Source: Rhodosorus marinus (lineage: Eukaryota > Rhodophyta > Stylonematophyceae > Stylonematales > Stylonemataceae). Taken from it: DNA of 64,000 bases. The number at the start of each line of letters is the position of its first letter. Position 1 is the first letter of the stretch. Below the pieces are notes generated by a model. It did no database searches, was not told where the DNA came from, and worked only from the letters and a program-made list of their open reading frames with translations. The position numbers and the translations under genes were made by a program. The stretch lies in contig JAMWBK010000001.1 of assembly GCA_029953675.1 (NCBI GenBank), forward strand, positions 3,426,501 to 3,490,500, in the 5' to 3' direction. This document shows, piece by piece, positions 1 to 10,870 of the stretch.

Positions 1-3000
1 TGGGGAGGTAGGTTTCCGGTTTCGATGCTGGTGGGGATGAGGGACGATGTAGACCGCGCGCTTTGGTAATGCCTGTATCATGTGGTCTGTATCTTCCAAC
101 ACGAAGCATTTCACCATACTTGACAGAAAAACTGTAGATTTGAACGACATGACTTCATAGCTCAGCACACATCAGTTTACTGTTAATTTCTTGACGAAAT
201 ACGAACCGAACGTTTGAACGACATGAATTTATAGCTGATAACTCAATTCACAGCAGGCTGGGAAACGATACGATCATCCGACAGCGCGGGGGATATCCGA
301 TCGTGCTAAACAAACTTGATTCGTGTCGCCTTTTCAGTGAGAAGGAGCGGGCGGATTCGATCTTGAAGGATAAGGCCCCAATTTCTGTGCTTCGATGAGC
401 AAAGCGCGATATGCGATTGAGCTCTTCAAGAGTTTCTCCATCTGCTGGAGAGGATGGCTCACCTACTGACCCCCCACTCTGCCGCTAGCAAACTCTAGCT
501 CCTGTCTCTGAGTTCGACCAAGGCATTGTTGTGAGTAATGTAATTAATTACCACTCGCGATAGCGAGTTCGGTCCAGGGTAGGCTATTGCGGTGCGGGAT
601 AGTGGCTCACCGATTGAACTAATCAAAATGTCAATCGTTAGTTCCCGCCTCGGCTTCTTGAAAGAGGCCGCCTCGATCATCCTCCCCCCGACGCAATTTG
701 CCCTTACTATCTCTAGCCGCGTAGCCCGTTCGCACCCTGAGGAAAATGCCTATATTCGTCGCGCAGTCATTCTTCCGCAAAACCGGACAGAATTTGCTTA
801 GTGGTTGCTGGTAATTTCTTGCCATGAGCGTTTGGTGCCAGAGCGGAGCTCTGCAGCTTTTCTGTTTCGCAAGGATTGAACAGCGACATGGATTTGGAGA
901 AGCCTTCCCAGGACTGGAGCACCAGAAAAACCGTTGTTGCCTTTGAACCTGTCGCCAGCCGTTCGCTGTTTCGCGAAAATCGACATGTCGGGGCGTGTTT
1001 TGCCCTTGCTCTTTGTGGAGCGAAAGATGCAAGGACCGGGTTTGCCTCGCTGGGGCTTCATACAGTTTTAAAAGTCCTCCCATGTACGCCTAATGGGCTT
1101 GATCTCATGCACCCGGATTGGCGGATGAGGGTTGTACCTAGAAGGTTTGGTGTTTTTTTTCACCCTTTACTTCAGCTACTGAGTGTACCGCTTGGTGTCA
1201 ATGCGCCAACTCGTGAGCTTCATTCGAAGCTCCGTGTTGAAAACAAAACGCTTCCCCCCGCGCGGTATTGCAACGATAAGCTCCAGCGAGGCAATCAGAA
1301 ACAAGCCTCTCCTGCATGGGATTTGGATTGGGCATTGGGCCAGTCCAAACTGCGGAATGCGCTGGACCCTGAAAGGAACAAAAGGCTCTTCTACGTTAAT
1401 ACCAACGATGCGCACGTGGGTCGAAAGTGCGAGAGATGTCTGCGCTGATTCGGAGATTGAGATAGTGGGCAGACTTTGAACTCTCCTATAGTCTCTCGAA
1501 TAAAACATAGTTCAACGTTGTCTACTCATTCAGACGTATCAATCTACTGAACCCAGACGATATAGTAAGGCTTCTTCCGTACACATGAACCAACGTTGCC
1601 TTTACGAGGCCGAGGATGAGCTTCCTGCCGCTGGATGTGCTCGCAGCGGGGCTGTCGATGAAAGTGTGAATCAGCTATCGACGCTCAAGTGACGCACAGA
1701 ATGATATTTTTGGCTAAGATCTTGTCAGCCGCTCCAGCGCATTGCTTCTCTTGTGATTCTTTTCAGGTGTAACATTGAAGTATGATCCAAGTTGACGCCG
1801 TGGCCGGGTTGATACTCCTCACTGCTGAAATGGTCCTCCAAGAATGCCTTCCTCCACTGAAACCGTCCAGAGCCCAGCTGAAACAACACATCGTTCAGAG
1901 TAATTTTGTTTTGATATCTTCACTGCTCATTGACCCTCCCACACAAAGATCGCCGAGCTCAGAACCGAATACGGACTGATGAATCACTCACCCTGTTGAT
2001 CCCGGGACAAATGAGTCCCACTACAAAAGCGCAATCGGAAACCTATAAAAATACTCACAAAACAAAAAACACAGCATGCGATTTCGAATTATGCGGGACG
2101 GTTTTGAAGATCATCAGCCTTACTGAATTGAATTTGATTAAATACGTACTAGTAGGGTTTTGGTCATATCTGCCGGGGAAAAAGTCCTATATACATTTAT
2201 CGGACTTTAATTACATAATAATTAGATGTTTTATTTTCAGTCTCCTGTCGGATATAAGCTTACTACATCTGAACTAGAAATAAAAAAAGTCGGTTCGTCC
2301 GATTATGGCCGATTCATGCGGTGGCAATCTTCAATCAACAACAATATTTGATTTCCCTATTCGGGACAAGCTGTCCGGGTTCTTTTACTTTTTTAGAAAC
2401 TTTTCGGGTTCTCGCAGTAAGCATTCTGAAAAACCATTAGATTGCACAAGACAGCCTGTTAAATCAGAAATAATCATGATTCAATACATGAGCTGGCTTA
2501 CGGTTTGTTGACCGTTTGTTGACATCGTTTGACCACGGCGAGGAGTACTCATGGTTCAATATCTGGACCGGAGATGATTACCCATTTCACGGGCGTTTGA
2601 TTGAATATCAGATGTCTCGTCTTATCGGACAAGGTTTTTAGAAGCATCTCAACAGGTTACCCCTTAGTTTTCTACATTTATTCAAAAGCGTATCTGTCCG
2701 AGAGAGAATTTTATCGGACGGTTTATGACTGCCATGATCAATCACTATGGGGCCGTCGTGTCCAGTCAAAGAAGTTAGTTGACACGCGTCATGCCTTCAT
2801 TAGCCAAATTTTAGATACATTTTCAATCGGAGATTGTCCAATCCACATCGTCAGATGTTAATCTCAAAAAAGGAAGAAAAAACGAATGTTTTAAGTTCAG
2901 CCATTTATCGGGTGATCAAAGTAGAAAAGCTACTTTGTATTATTAATATTTTATGGTATGCAAACAATTTACCCCTCCTTATCCATCTGGGAAATTCCTG

Positions 3001-3509
3001 CAAATACTTGTAAAAAAATTAGTTTAACAACATTTCGGCTCGGATTAGAGCAAGAAGTACAGGGGGTGGTGGTAGAGTGGTGATGATTTGTTCGGTTGTG
3101 TTTTGGAAAATATTTTGGGGGTCATGCCCCGATGGGGTGGAAGTAGAATTTTTACTTTAAAAATTTGAGGGCGGAAGTCTGAGGCAGTGAAAGGTGAGTT
3201 CCATGTCATGTAGTGATGGCAGGCGCGAGGATGAGATGGAAGTATTAAAACGGCAGATTTCCGGAGGAGCTTGGAGTGAGGGAGGGGGAGGGGAGGATAA
3301 GAGGTTGGGGCTGTGTGAGAGCTGTGGGATGTTTAAGAGGAGTGTTAATGGTGGAAGGAATATACTCTGTTGCGAGCATTCGTTTTTTTTTTGGCTTGGG
3401 TTGACTTTCTGGAGCCGGTTCTGATGCTCCCGCGGAGGTGAGAGAGTTGTGACCTTGGTACAGGGCAGTTGCGTTGGAATCCTTTTTTCATTTTGTTTTT
3501 TTTAGTTCC
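1..3509. other. Gene-free stretch, no recognisable coding
   Basis: I see no recognisable gene here. Several open frames exist near 600-1450 on both strands, but they overlap one another and have no domain I can name. From about 2100 to 2950 the sequence is AT-rich and repeats short TTATCGGAC-like words, part of a dispersed repeat also seen near 57 kb. From about 3050 to 3430 the plus strand turns G-rich and C-poor, which in this window marks the upstream region of a plus-strand gene, here the one starting at 3510. A short open frame at 3194-3424 lies in that tract and could be 5' leader rather than protein. Confidence 0.6.
2591..2729. repeat. Dispersed repeat, copy A
   Basis: The core at 2669-2729 begins TTTCTACATTTATTCAA and ends ATCGGACGGTTTATGAC. 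It matches 57051-57105 closely, with a few indels in the middle. Weaker similarity extends upstream through a shared TTGATTGA word and a GGACAAG word. The same orientation and the shared flanking words suggest two decayed copies of one element. No coding capacity or terminal repeats were recognised. Confidence 0.6.
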
Positions 3510-4652
3510 ATGGCGGCGTTTGTGTCGTATCTCTGTCCGATGGGATTGGTGGGAGGGAGGGTCCCCCTGATATCGAAGGGCAGGACGAAGCGGATGAGGG
3601 AGAGGGTGGTGATGCATGGAGACGAGGGGAGTATGGAGGACATGCTTGAGTGGAACAACAAACTTTATGAGGAACTGCGGGTGAAAGGAGCAGTTTGGGG
3701 AGCAGATAGTCCGGAGGTCCCGGTGAACGGCGAGGGGATTGTGAGACAGGTGCTTGACGCGTATGGCGAGGATTCTGATGCGGGTTCAAGTGTGCTCCTC
3801 AAATATGCCTCAAGAGATCTTTTAGATACATACGAGAGAGTTGCCATCCATAGCGGGGCATGGGAAGCGCTACACCCAGGGGCCCTTACGAAACTGCTCG
3901 AAGCGAGTGGGGACTTGGGCCTGATCCTGAACCATAAAGGGTTTCGTATAAAATCCAGCTCTGAGGAAAAAGTCGTTGCGCTTATTCTGTCGAGCAATGG
4001 ATTCTTCTTCGACTTCGAGTTTGATATGACGTCTGAGGGAGGCTCGCTACGTATTAACCATTTGGCGGTACATATGGCCGTGGGAGACGATGAATTTATG
4101 ACTGGCAACGAGATTCACGTGGTCAAGCAGAACCTCAGCAGTCTGAAGAACTTGAAGGAACTTATTGACGCCTCTTCGCCACCGTTTGCAACAATTGTGC
4201 TCTTCATACGGGCTATTCGGTTCTATGATTTTCCAACGGAAGGGAGTGGTTTTGCGCGAGCGATCAAGCTATTTTCGGAGAACTATATTAATCAACTCAA
4301 GCGCATTCTAAAAACAGGTACAGCCCAACTCCCCGAAACGGATCCAACAATTTTCCGCCTCTTCGCTTTCGCTAACGACGATCCCCTCGCTCACACTCGG
4401 TCAGGAGGAGTTGTGAATTTGAACGAAACGTCGTTGAAGCAGTACCTGTGTGCGAATAGTACGCTGCATCATTTCTTGGAATTAAACGACTTTGCATTTG
4501 CCACGGAGCCGAACCCGAAAGCACTAGGGGTTGTTGAACAGGACATCTATCTCTTCACCCCTGAGGAGGGCACGATTCGATTGAAGATGACTCTTTCAAA
4601 GAATCCGGCCTCCCCGTTCTTGATCGATGATATCGTGAAGGTGCAGAGTTGA
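3510..4652 (+). CDS. Unrecognised protein, possibly plastid-targeted
   Basis: A single-exon frame of 380 codons from the ATG at 3510, which sits in a good start context (TTCCATGGCG). An in-frame ATG at 3474 would add 12 hydrophobic residues. It lies inside a T-rich run ending in TTTAG just before 3510, so I prefer 3510. Residues 1-35 are rich in small, basic and hydroxylated residues with almost no acidic ones, as in an organellar transit peptide. The rest is a mixed soluble protein without membrane segments. A middle part alternating hydrophobic and charged residues (about 3800-4120) could be an NTF2-like or lipid-binding fold, but this is a guess. I do not recognise the family. The coding strand upstream is C-poor, like other gene starts here. 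No introns are needed. Confidence 0.75.
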   Translation: MAAFVSYLCPMGLVGGRVPLISKGRTKRMRERVVMHGDEGSMEDMLEWNNKLYEELRVKGAVWGADSPEVPVNGEGIVRQVLDAYGEDSDAGSSVLLKYASRDLLDTYERVAIHSGAWEALHPGALTKLLEASGDLGLILNHKGFRIKSSSEEKVVALILSSNGFFFDFEFDMTSEGGSLRINHLAVHMAVGDDEFMTGNEIHVVKQNLSSLKNLKELIDASSPPFATIVLFIRAIRFYDFPTEGSGFARAIKLFSENYINQLKRILKTGTAQLPETDPTIFRLFAFANDDPLAHTRSGGVVNLNETSLKQYLCANSTLHHFLELNDFAFATEPNPKALGVVEQDIYLFTPEEGTIRLKMTLSKNPASPFLIDDIVKVQS

Positions 4653-7072
4653 CGCGATGTCTTCAGCGTTACACGCCTTCTCCTAAGTAGTGCGACCACC
4701 CCGTATGTGTATATATAGTAATAGAGTGTTTAAATCTGTCTGCAAACGTTGATTAACTTAAAAGGTTGACTGGGAAGTTATGAAGCCTCAAGCGAGAATA
4801 CCATCGGACTGAGGAGCGAACCGTGAGGCCCTGCTCTCCAAGTGAGCCTGGCTCTCAGTGCCAACCCTCTTTGCATGGTGTTTGGGTGTCCGTGATACAA
4901 CTGCCAAGGAACTTGGAAGCGGCTGAAGGTTACTTTATATCGTACTTTCTTACTTCATCTCTCTGATCTCCACCCATCCTAATCGAAGGCGGATAGAGGG
5001 AGTAAAGCTCTCACTGTCTTCCCGAAAGTGCCACGATAAGTTTTTGGCGAAGGAGCCCATCACGCGTCATATGTGAGATTGCGTAGTGGAATCTGGTGTT
5101 AGCCCTTCCTCTACCCCTGCCAGAGCAGACCCTGTCAGGAAGCTTCTCCGTTCCTACGTTTTCACAGGAAACATCCTGGCAAGATGATCCACCGGGACGC
5201 GCACGAACCCTTGAATACAGTCCCTCTGAAAACACCAGAAGAAGATCCGAAGCCGTGAGGTCTACCGAACCTCAAATCTGCCATTGCCAAAACCTTTACC
5301 TCAACCCCAAGCCAACCCAGCAGAAACAAAACCACCGAAGAGCAACTATCAAAATCGCCATCGGGCGCTTCTTATCCAACGGATTTTTGCTTATCACACG
5401 AATCACAGCTTCACTCACTTCATGTTTTGTTTTTTCCCACCCCGCCCGTTCCAATCCAGGCCATGACCCTGGTTCTCCCTCCCTACTCCACCAACGCCTT
5501 CTCCCTCCGAAACTCATCCAAGATCTTCAGTTCAGTCAACAAAAAATGCATTGAATTAAAGATTGAATATTTTCTAGTATGCCAAAATGTTTACTAAGAT
5601 ATTGATGTTTGACAAACTTGGACTTCAGTTCAAGGATCTGGAGGCACCGTTCCAAGATTCCTTCCTAGCGTATCTGATATTCCTTAACTAAAAGCCTATC
5701 CGGTAGAATCCACCCCTCTCCCCGGTCGTGAGCCTCCCCGCGCGACGGATTCCCTGACGAAGAAGACCAACAAGCCGTTTTCGTAAGAGCAAAACAAAGA
5801 AGGGAGAAAGTTGCCACCACAAAACCTTCAAATCAAATGGAATTAAGAACCTGCCCAAAATCTTATTTTAAACGGAAAGTCATGACTGTGAGGAGGCGGA
5901 TCCATTGAAATCAATCGAAAACTATTTGATGAGGATGACGGCTTTGTTGCGGAAAACCCTAACGGACACCTCGGACAGGGCTATTCAAGGACCGTAAAGA
6001 GAGAACGCTTGCGCTGTCTGGGTTGCGTTAATGAGGCTGCGGGAAAGGTGTTCGCAAACGGAACCCTGAGAGTGTAACCCGACAGAACCAGCCGCATTGC
6101 AGTTTTGGGCTTGTCGCACGTCAAGGCGGTCCCTTTCCTAGCGTAGGTCTCCGCCGGTCTCCCAGTTGGCGCCGACATGTTTCCGCCACTTTTTGGGCCC
6201 TGGAGGACGTCAGCTGGATGTGTGTGCGCTGCCTCCTTGTCAAGCAAATACTGCTGGTGAGTCTTCGTCAAAGGCATATGGGAAGCGTCGTCCGCACCAG
6301 GCTCTTAGTCCTGCTGTAGAAATCTGGTTTAACAGCAGAGCCGCCAGGAGCGATGGAGGGAAGACCACCTGCAAACTCGTAGTTCCGGATAGCGAGAGAC
6401 CGAAGAATACCTCAGTAGTCCAGGTTGGATCTTGGACCGGGCTCCGAGATGTAGTAGGCTTTGATCAACTGTCTGCGCTCTCTCTTCTCTCCTCAGCCGT
6501 TAAGCCTACTGCCGCTAAGAGCGAGTCTGGTCGACTGTAGTTTAGATCTCATTCGGAACTCGTCGACGATGAGTTCTGAAGAGCCAGGGCTGAATTGATA
6601 TGATCTATCGCGACGTACTGTACCGGTCATGTCATTCCCGGCCATCGACAAGTACATCTTTCAAGTCTCTACATGGCTCTGCCGCTACCACTTTCCCCGC
6701 CGCCTCACCAGCCGGACCCCACACAGAGCAAGTGTTCTCTCTGTACATTCCTTGCCTAGCTCCGTTGTAGACAACGGTTAGGCCTTTCCACGACAAAAAA
6801 ACTCGTCATCCTTATCAAACAGTTTTCGATTGGTTTTATCGGATCCTCATCCTCGCGATGACAGGATATTTTGTGTCAAAGAAGACTTTATGTGCTTAAT
6901 TCCTTCGATTTTGCAGGATTTGGCTGGCAACTTTCTCTTTTTTTGCTCTTGGAGACTGCGCTTGGTGGTCTTCTTGGTCATGGAATCTGTCAGGTAGGGG
7001 AGGCTCAGGACGGGGGAGTTGGGAAATTTTTTTTGGGTGGTCCTTTTGTTAGTTTTTGTTCTGGCTCAAGGA
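4653..7072. other. Intergenic stretch, no supported gene
   Basis: No recognisable gene. A C-rich, G-poor tract on the plus strand at 5430-5530 resembles the upstream regions of minus-strand genes in this window, and a 74-codon minus-strand frame at 5011-5235 lies just below it. That frame has no recognisable domain, so I do not annotate it as a gene. From 6880 to 7070 the plus strand becomes G/T-rich and C-poor, leading into the aminotransferase gene. Confidence 0.5.
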
Positions 7073-8323
7073 ATGTCATTGAGTGTGGGGTTTATAGTTA
7101 GAATAGTAGCGAGACCTAACCCAGTGACAGTTCGACCGATGTCTAGTCTTTGGCAGAAACAGACAGCAAGTTTGAATTTGGGCAGGGGCCATCCGAAGCT
7201 GAGCCTTCTCGACGTGGAAACGATCAGCGCGGCGGTTCAGGATATCGCCAAGGATGGATCAGAGGCGCCCTGGACGATGCAGTACGGGAGCGGGAGGGGC
7301 CCTACGCCTATGTTGGATGCGGCGACGATGTGGATGTCAGAATGGGGGAGGTCGAGGGACCTGAGCTCGGATCGAATTCTGGTGACAGCTGGTGCTTCAG
7401 CAGCGCTGAACATGATCTGTGCCATCTTCACCAAGCCCGGTGATGTGGTAGTCGTGGAAAAGCCGTCTTACTTCCTCGCATACGGGATTTTCAAAGAGCA
7501 CAATTTAAAGATCGTCGAGGTTGATACCGACGAGGATGGCATGGACCTGGACAAGTTTGAGGAGCTTCTTGAAGACGGGCTAAAACCCTCCCTAGTTTAC
7601 ACAGTTCCAATCTGTAGCAACCCAAAAGGAACGAGCATGAGCGCTGAGAGGGGAGCCAGGCTAGTTCACATGAGCAGACACTACGGTTTCAAAATCGCAT
7701 CCGATGAGGTCTACTTCCTTCTTCAGTTTGAGGACCCGAAGATGGAGAAATCTCTCGCCGAAGAAGACGATCCAACGAATCCAACCGTCCTGGCAATGCA
7801 CAGTATGAGCAAGACTCTCGGGCCAGGCGTAAGGGTCGGCTGGATAGATGCACATCCAACGCTTATAGACAAGCTTACGACGTTTGGACCGGTAGTCTCC
7901 GGAGGATGTCAGAGCCACTTCATGGCATCTGTCGTCGCGCAAATCCTACTTGAAGGAAGGAAGCCGTTGCTTGACAAGTTCCGAACTGCCTATCAAGCTG
8001 GAGCGGTGGCCCTGACAACCGCTCTGGATAAGTACCTCCCGAGTGTGCTCGGCGGTGCGAGCTTCAGATATTATAAGCCTCGGGGAGGGTATTTTGTATG
8101 GGTGGAACTGCCCAAGGAGATCAACACGAACGAGCTTGTGAAGCTCGCCGATGAGAAACACGGCGTGTTTTTCTACAAAGGATCTGCGTTTTGTGTGGAT
8201 GGGAAAACCTTCACCAGCTGCCTCAGGCTCTGCTTCGCGTTCTTAGAGCCTGACGAGATTGATCAGGGCGTCAAAAGATTGGCGAACGCGGTCGAGGATT
8301 ACTCCAGCCGCAATGTCTCGTGA
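7073..8323 (+). CDS. PLP-dependent aminotransferase, class I/II (fold type I)
   Basis: A single-exon frame of 416 codons from the ATG at 7073; an in-frame ATG at 7019 would add a hydrophobic stretch. Fold-type I aminotransferase landmarks appear in order: the substrate-side motif YGSGRGPTPMLDA, the TAGASAALN cofactor loop, a YTVPICSNPKG segment with the conserved Asn, SDEVYFLLQF with the Asp that contacts the pyridine nitrogen, HSMSKTLGPGVRVGW with the Schiff-base lysine (codon at 7811), and SCLRLCF with the carboxylate-binding Arg. This arrangement is closest to 2-aminoadipate/kynurenine-type and MocR-type aminotransferase domains. There is no DNA-binding domain. The first 25 residues carry Arg and Ser without acids and could be a mitochondrial or plastid presequence. 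The amino donor and substrate cannot be told from sequence. The 3' end is 89 bp from the end of the convergent XRCC4 gene. Confidence 0.88.
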   Translation: MSLSVGFIVRIVARPNPVTVRPMSSLWQKQTASLNLGRGHPKLSLLDVETISAAVQDIAKDGSEAPWTMQYGSGRGPTPMLDAATMWMSEWGRSRDLSSDRILVTAGASAALNMICAIFTKPGDVVVVEKPSYFLAYGIFKEHNLKIVEVDTDEDGMDLDKFEELLEDGLKPSLVYTVPICSNPKGTSMSAERGARLVHMSRHYGFKIASDEVYFLLQFEDPKMEKSLAEEDDPTNPTVLAMHSMSKTLGPGVRVGWIDAHPTLIDKLTTFGPVVSGGCQSHFMASVVAQILLEGRKPLLDKFRTAYQAGAVALTTALDKYLPSVLGGASFRYYKPRGGYFVWVELPKEINTNELVKLADEKHGVFFYKGSAFCVDGKTFTSCLRLCFAFLEPDEIDQGVKRLANAVEDYSSRNVS

Positions 8324-8412
8324 CCGTGAACGCTTTGCCCATCTCCGGCCCCGCCCTCCTCTCCTTCTCCTTCTTGGGATGTAAAGCAGTTCTTATCTCC
8401 ATCGCGCAGCTT

Positions 8413-9147
8413 TCATAGCAAATCTTCGAGGGGTACAGAGCCAAGCGTAGGTGTGGATTTTTCGATCTGAGCTACGTCCTCATCGGTCGTCTGCTGGTCG
8501 TCAACATCAGCGCTGTCTGAAATCAAATTTGTGGAGAAGTCGACCACTGTCGGCTTCTTTTTAATTTCTCTGGCTTCCGTTCCTCCACTGGACTTCTGCA
8601 GATCCGCAATTTTTCGTTTCTTTGCGTTCAAAACCTCACAGAATCGGACCAACATCCTCTCCTCCAGTTCATCCTTTGCCTGGGTGCAAGCTTCTAAAGC
8701 CTTTTCCAGCTTCTCACACTTTGATCTCAGTTCCTTCAAGTCGTCTTCCAACTTAACCCTTTTCGACCTCTCTAAGTTCACTTGTGAAACCAAGTGATCA
8801 CCGAAACCCACACCAAGCGACAGCGTTATCCTCGCCGCCACCACTGTCCCATTCCCAAACGGAACATCAAGGCAGACTTCACCCTCCTCATCAACACGGA
8901 GTGACCCTAAAGCCTTCTCAGAGAGCACATTTCTGAGCCTCTCAGCTGCTCCTCCGATCACCTTCGCACGCGTCTCGATATCCTCCTCACTCCCAACAAA
9001 ACGCCAGCTTCTTCCACTTCCATCCACCCCGAATACGCGAACAGACTTGTCCCCAGAAACGCTCACAGAAAGCATCCATCCGTCCTCACCTACCTTCCCA
9101 AACCAGGAGCTCGAAGACTTCCCCACGTCATTTGAGCTTTCAGCCAT
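8413..9147 (-). CDS. XRCC4: XRCC4 homologue (non-homologous end-joining scaffold)
   Basis: An intronless frame of 244 residues. In known systems XRCC4 is a dimeric nuclear scaffold that binds and stabilises DNA ligase IV and works with XLF to bridge double-strand breaks. The N-terminal ~115 residues look like the family's beta-sandwich head: alternating strands around WMLSVSVSGDKSVRVF, WRFVGSEEDIETRAKVIGG, and a LRVDEEGEVCLDV strand. A charged heptad-like coiled coil of about 65 residues follows. Its end carries RFCEVLNAKKRKIADLQ, the most conserved family stretch (an R-F-x3-LN-x-KK-x-KI pattern), where ligase IV binds in the known structures. The C-terminal 55 residues are acidic and low-complexity with serines and threonines, as in the phosphorylated tails of other XRCC4 proteins. 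The protein is shorter than the vertebrate form (about 330) because the tail is short. It is convergent with the aminotransferase gene. Confidence 0.82.
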   Translation of the reverse strand: MAESSNDVGKSSSSWFGKVGEDGWMLSVSVSGDKSVRVFGVDGSGRSWRFVGSEEDIETRAKVIGGAAERLRNVLSEKALGSLRVDEEGEVCLDVPFGNGTVVAARITLSLGVGFGDHLVSQVNLERSKRVKLEDDLKELRSKCEKLEKALEACTQAKDELEERMLVRFCEVLNAKKRKIADLQKSSGGTEAREIKKKPTVVDFSTNLISDSADVDDQQTTDEDVAQIEKSTPTLGSVPLEDLL

Positions 9148-10260
9148 TCTGTCCTATCGGCCAAGTCCATTCGCCTCACAGCTCCCATCGAACAGTCAGC
9201 TCAATGAACAATCCTCCCGCTAAGCCGTAGGTCACATCTGATCTATCGAACAAGTGCAAGCAGTCCCCGCCCTCCCCGGAAGACAGCTCAATCTGATTTG
9301 CTCCAAGCATTGCCAATCGACGTCGTGCTCCTTCCCAAGCGTCTGCTCAACGCCCATCTCAGCCCACCCGAGCTGTGAACGTTGTGAACTCATCTGTAAA
9401 CGAACTACAGCGGTCCCTAGGACAGGTTCGCGGACGCGTAGCCGTCCACCAAAACCTCAACAGCCCGGAAAGGTTAACTCAACCGTCTTGTTCGTGGTCG
9501 TCAACAACGAGCTCCTGTTCGAAGGTCAAATCGACCCTTCAGCTCAACGAAAAGTTGCTCCGTAAACGTAAAGACCATCTTTTCGCCTGGATCGCTCTGG
9601 CGGAGAACGGGGTATCTCCGAACCTAAGACTTTGCAAAGTGGACAGGTTGGCATTGACGAACTCAAAAGCAGCCCATGTGCGAACCGGGTCTTGGACTGA
9701 GCAACTTGAGGCCTACAGAAACGCCGTGCTGTTAACCACATGAGGCCAACTACGTTTAGAGGGTTTCTGAAAATACGTCGGATTTACATGGAACGTGTCG
9801 AAGTCAAAACTTGCCTTACAGACTGGACACCACGGCTGACCTTCCACTAGATGTTTATGTCTTCAAACTTCAGCAACTTGAGCAAAACAAAAGCTGACAG
9901 TCTCTTGATCTGATACTGACACTAGTCCTGGTGGAAGCTCGTGCTAAGTTTGCGCTTCCAGTACTACTAACCTGCTGGAGGCGTCGGGACGGTGGCGTTC
10001 CTTCGATTGTTACAGGCGACCAGAACAAAAACGTTGTTCCCCCGTGCACTAGTGCTGGCGATGATTATCACGTGCACAGATCTCCTTCTCAGTGTCTGCT
10101 CAACGCGTCAAAAAAAATTTATGATATTGACGAGGAGACCTAAAACGACGTCGTGTGCTTCCAAAGCCTGTCTCACAAGGCCCGCACCGAACACAAAGAC
10201 GGCCATCGATACTGACGTACGCTAACTCTATTCCAATTCAATGACCTCGAGCCTCTGTCA
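9148..10260. other. Intergenic stretch, nothing recognised
   Basis: Short frames occur on both strands, for example 9375-9743, but they have no recognisable domain and no compositional sign of a gene start. The XRCC4 promoter is presumably in 9148-9350, where the plus strand is C-rich. Confidence 0.45.
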
Positions 10261-10269
10261 ACAACTCAC

Positions 10270-10870
10270 AGGGGAGGTTCCCAGAGGGCCGGGAACGGAA
10301 GACAGGCAGCACTAACATAACGATCGAACAATCACATCGATTCAATCGACGAACGCATCTCTTAGGAGCACTAGAACGGCCAGTCCAGCACCGAGAGCAC
10401 ACAGAAAGGTTCCCATCGGGTGGGGAAGGATGGGTTGGGGTGGAAGACAGACATTCACTACAGCACTAACAGAACGACCTAACAATCACATCCATTCAAA
10501 CGTTCACACCTCCCTTGACTGGCCATGCTGGTATGGCCAGTCGCGCGGCCCTTACAGGGCTCGCAGGGAGATTCCCAGGAAGGGGGGGGAGGAAGTATGA
10601 GTTGGGTGGAAAGCAGGCTTTCACCAACCCACTGAAACAAGCGGATCCAAGCAATCACATCCTGTCGAACAGTAGATACACCCCTTAGCATTAGCGGTGC
10701 GTTGAGTGTACCCTTAGAGCGTTCGAGCAGAGATTCCCAGAGAGGGGGAAGGGAAGGATGAGTTGTATGACAGCAGGCATTCACTGCCTGACTAACATAA
10801 GGGGATCCAAAACAATCACGTCCAGCGCTAAACGCCGCACACCTCCCCCCTTTAGTGGCACGGGCACAGC
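10270..10870. repeat. Minisatellite, about four ~160-bp units
   Basis: A unit with the order TTCCCA, a G-rich run with GGGAAGGATG, GGTGGAAGACAG or a variant, TTCACT, CACTAACA, and CAATCACATCC recurs. TTCCCA copies begin near 10278, 10410, 10571 and 10732, giving spacings of about 132, 161 and 161 bp. Units differ by substitutions and small indels, so the array is old. No open frame runs through it. It lies between the XRCC4 gene and the first PRA1 gene. Confidence 0.75.

Noticed and set aside
876-1448. 190-codon plus frame with overlapping frames on the minus strand
   Set aside because: No domain, competing frames on both strands, and no start-type composition upstream.
5011-5235. 74-codon minus-strand frame below a C-rich tract
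   Set aside because: The location is suggestive, but the protein has no recognisable pattern and no partner exons were found.
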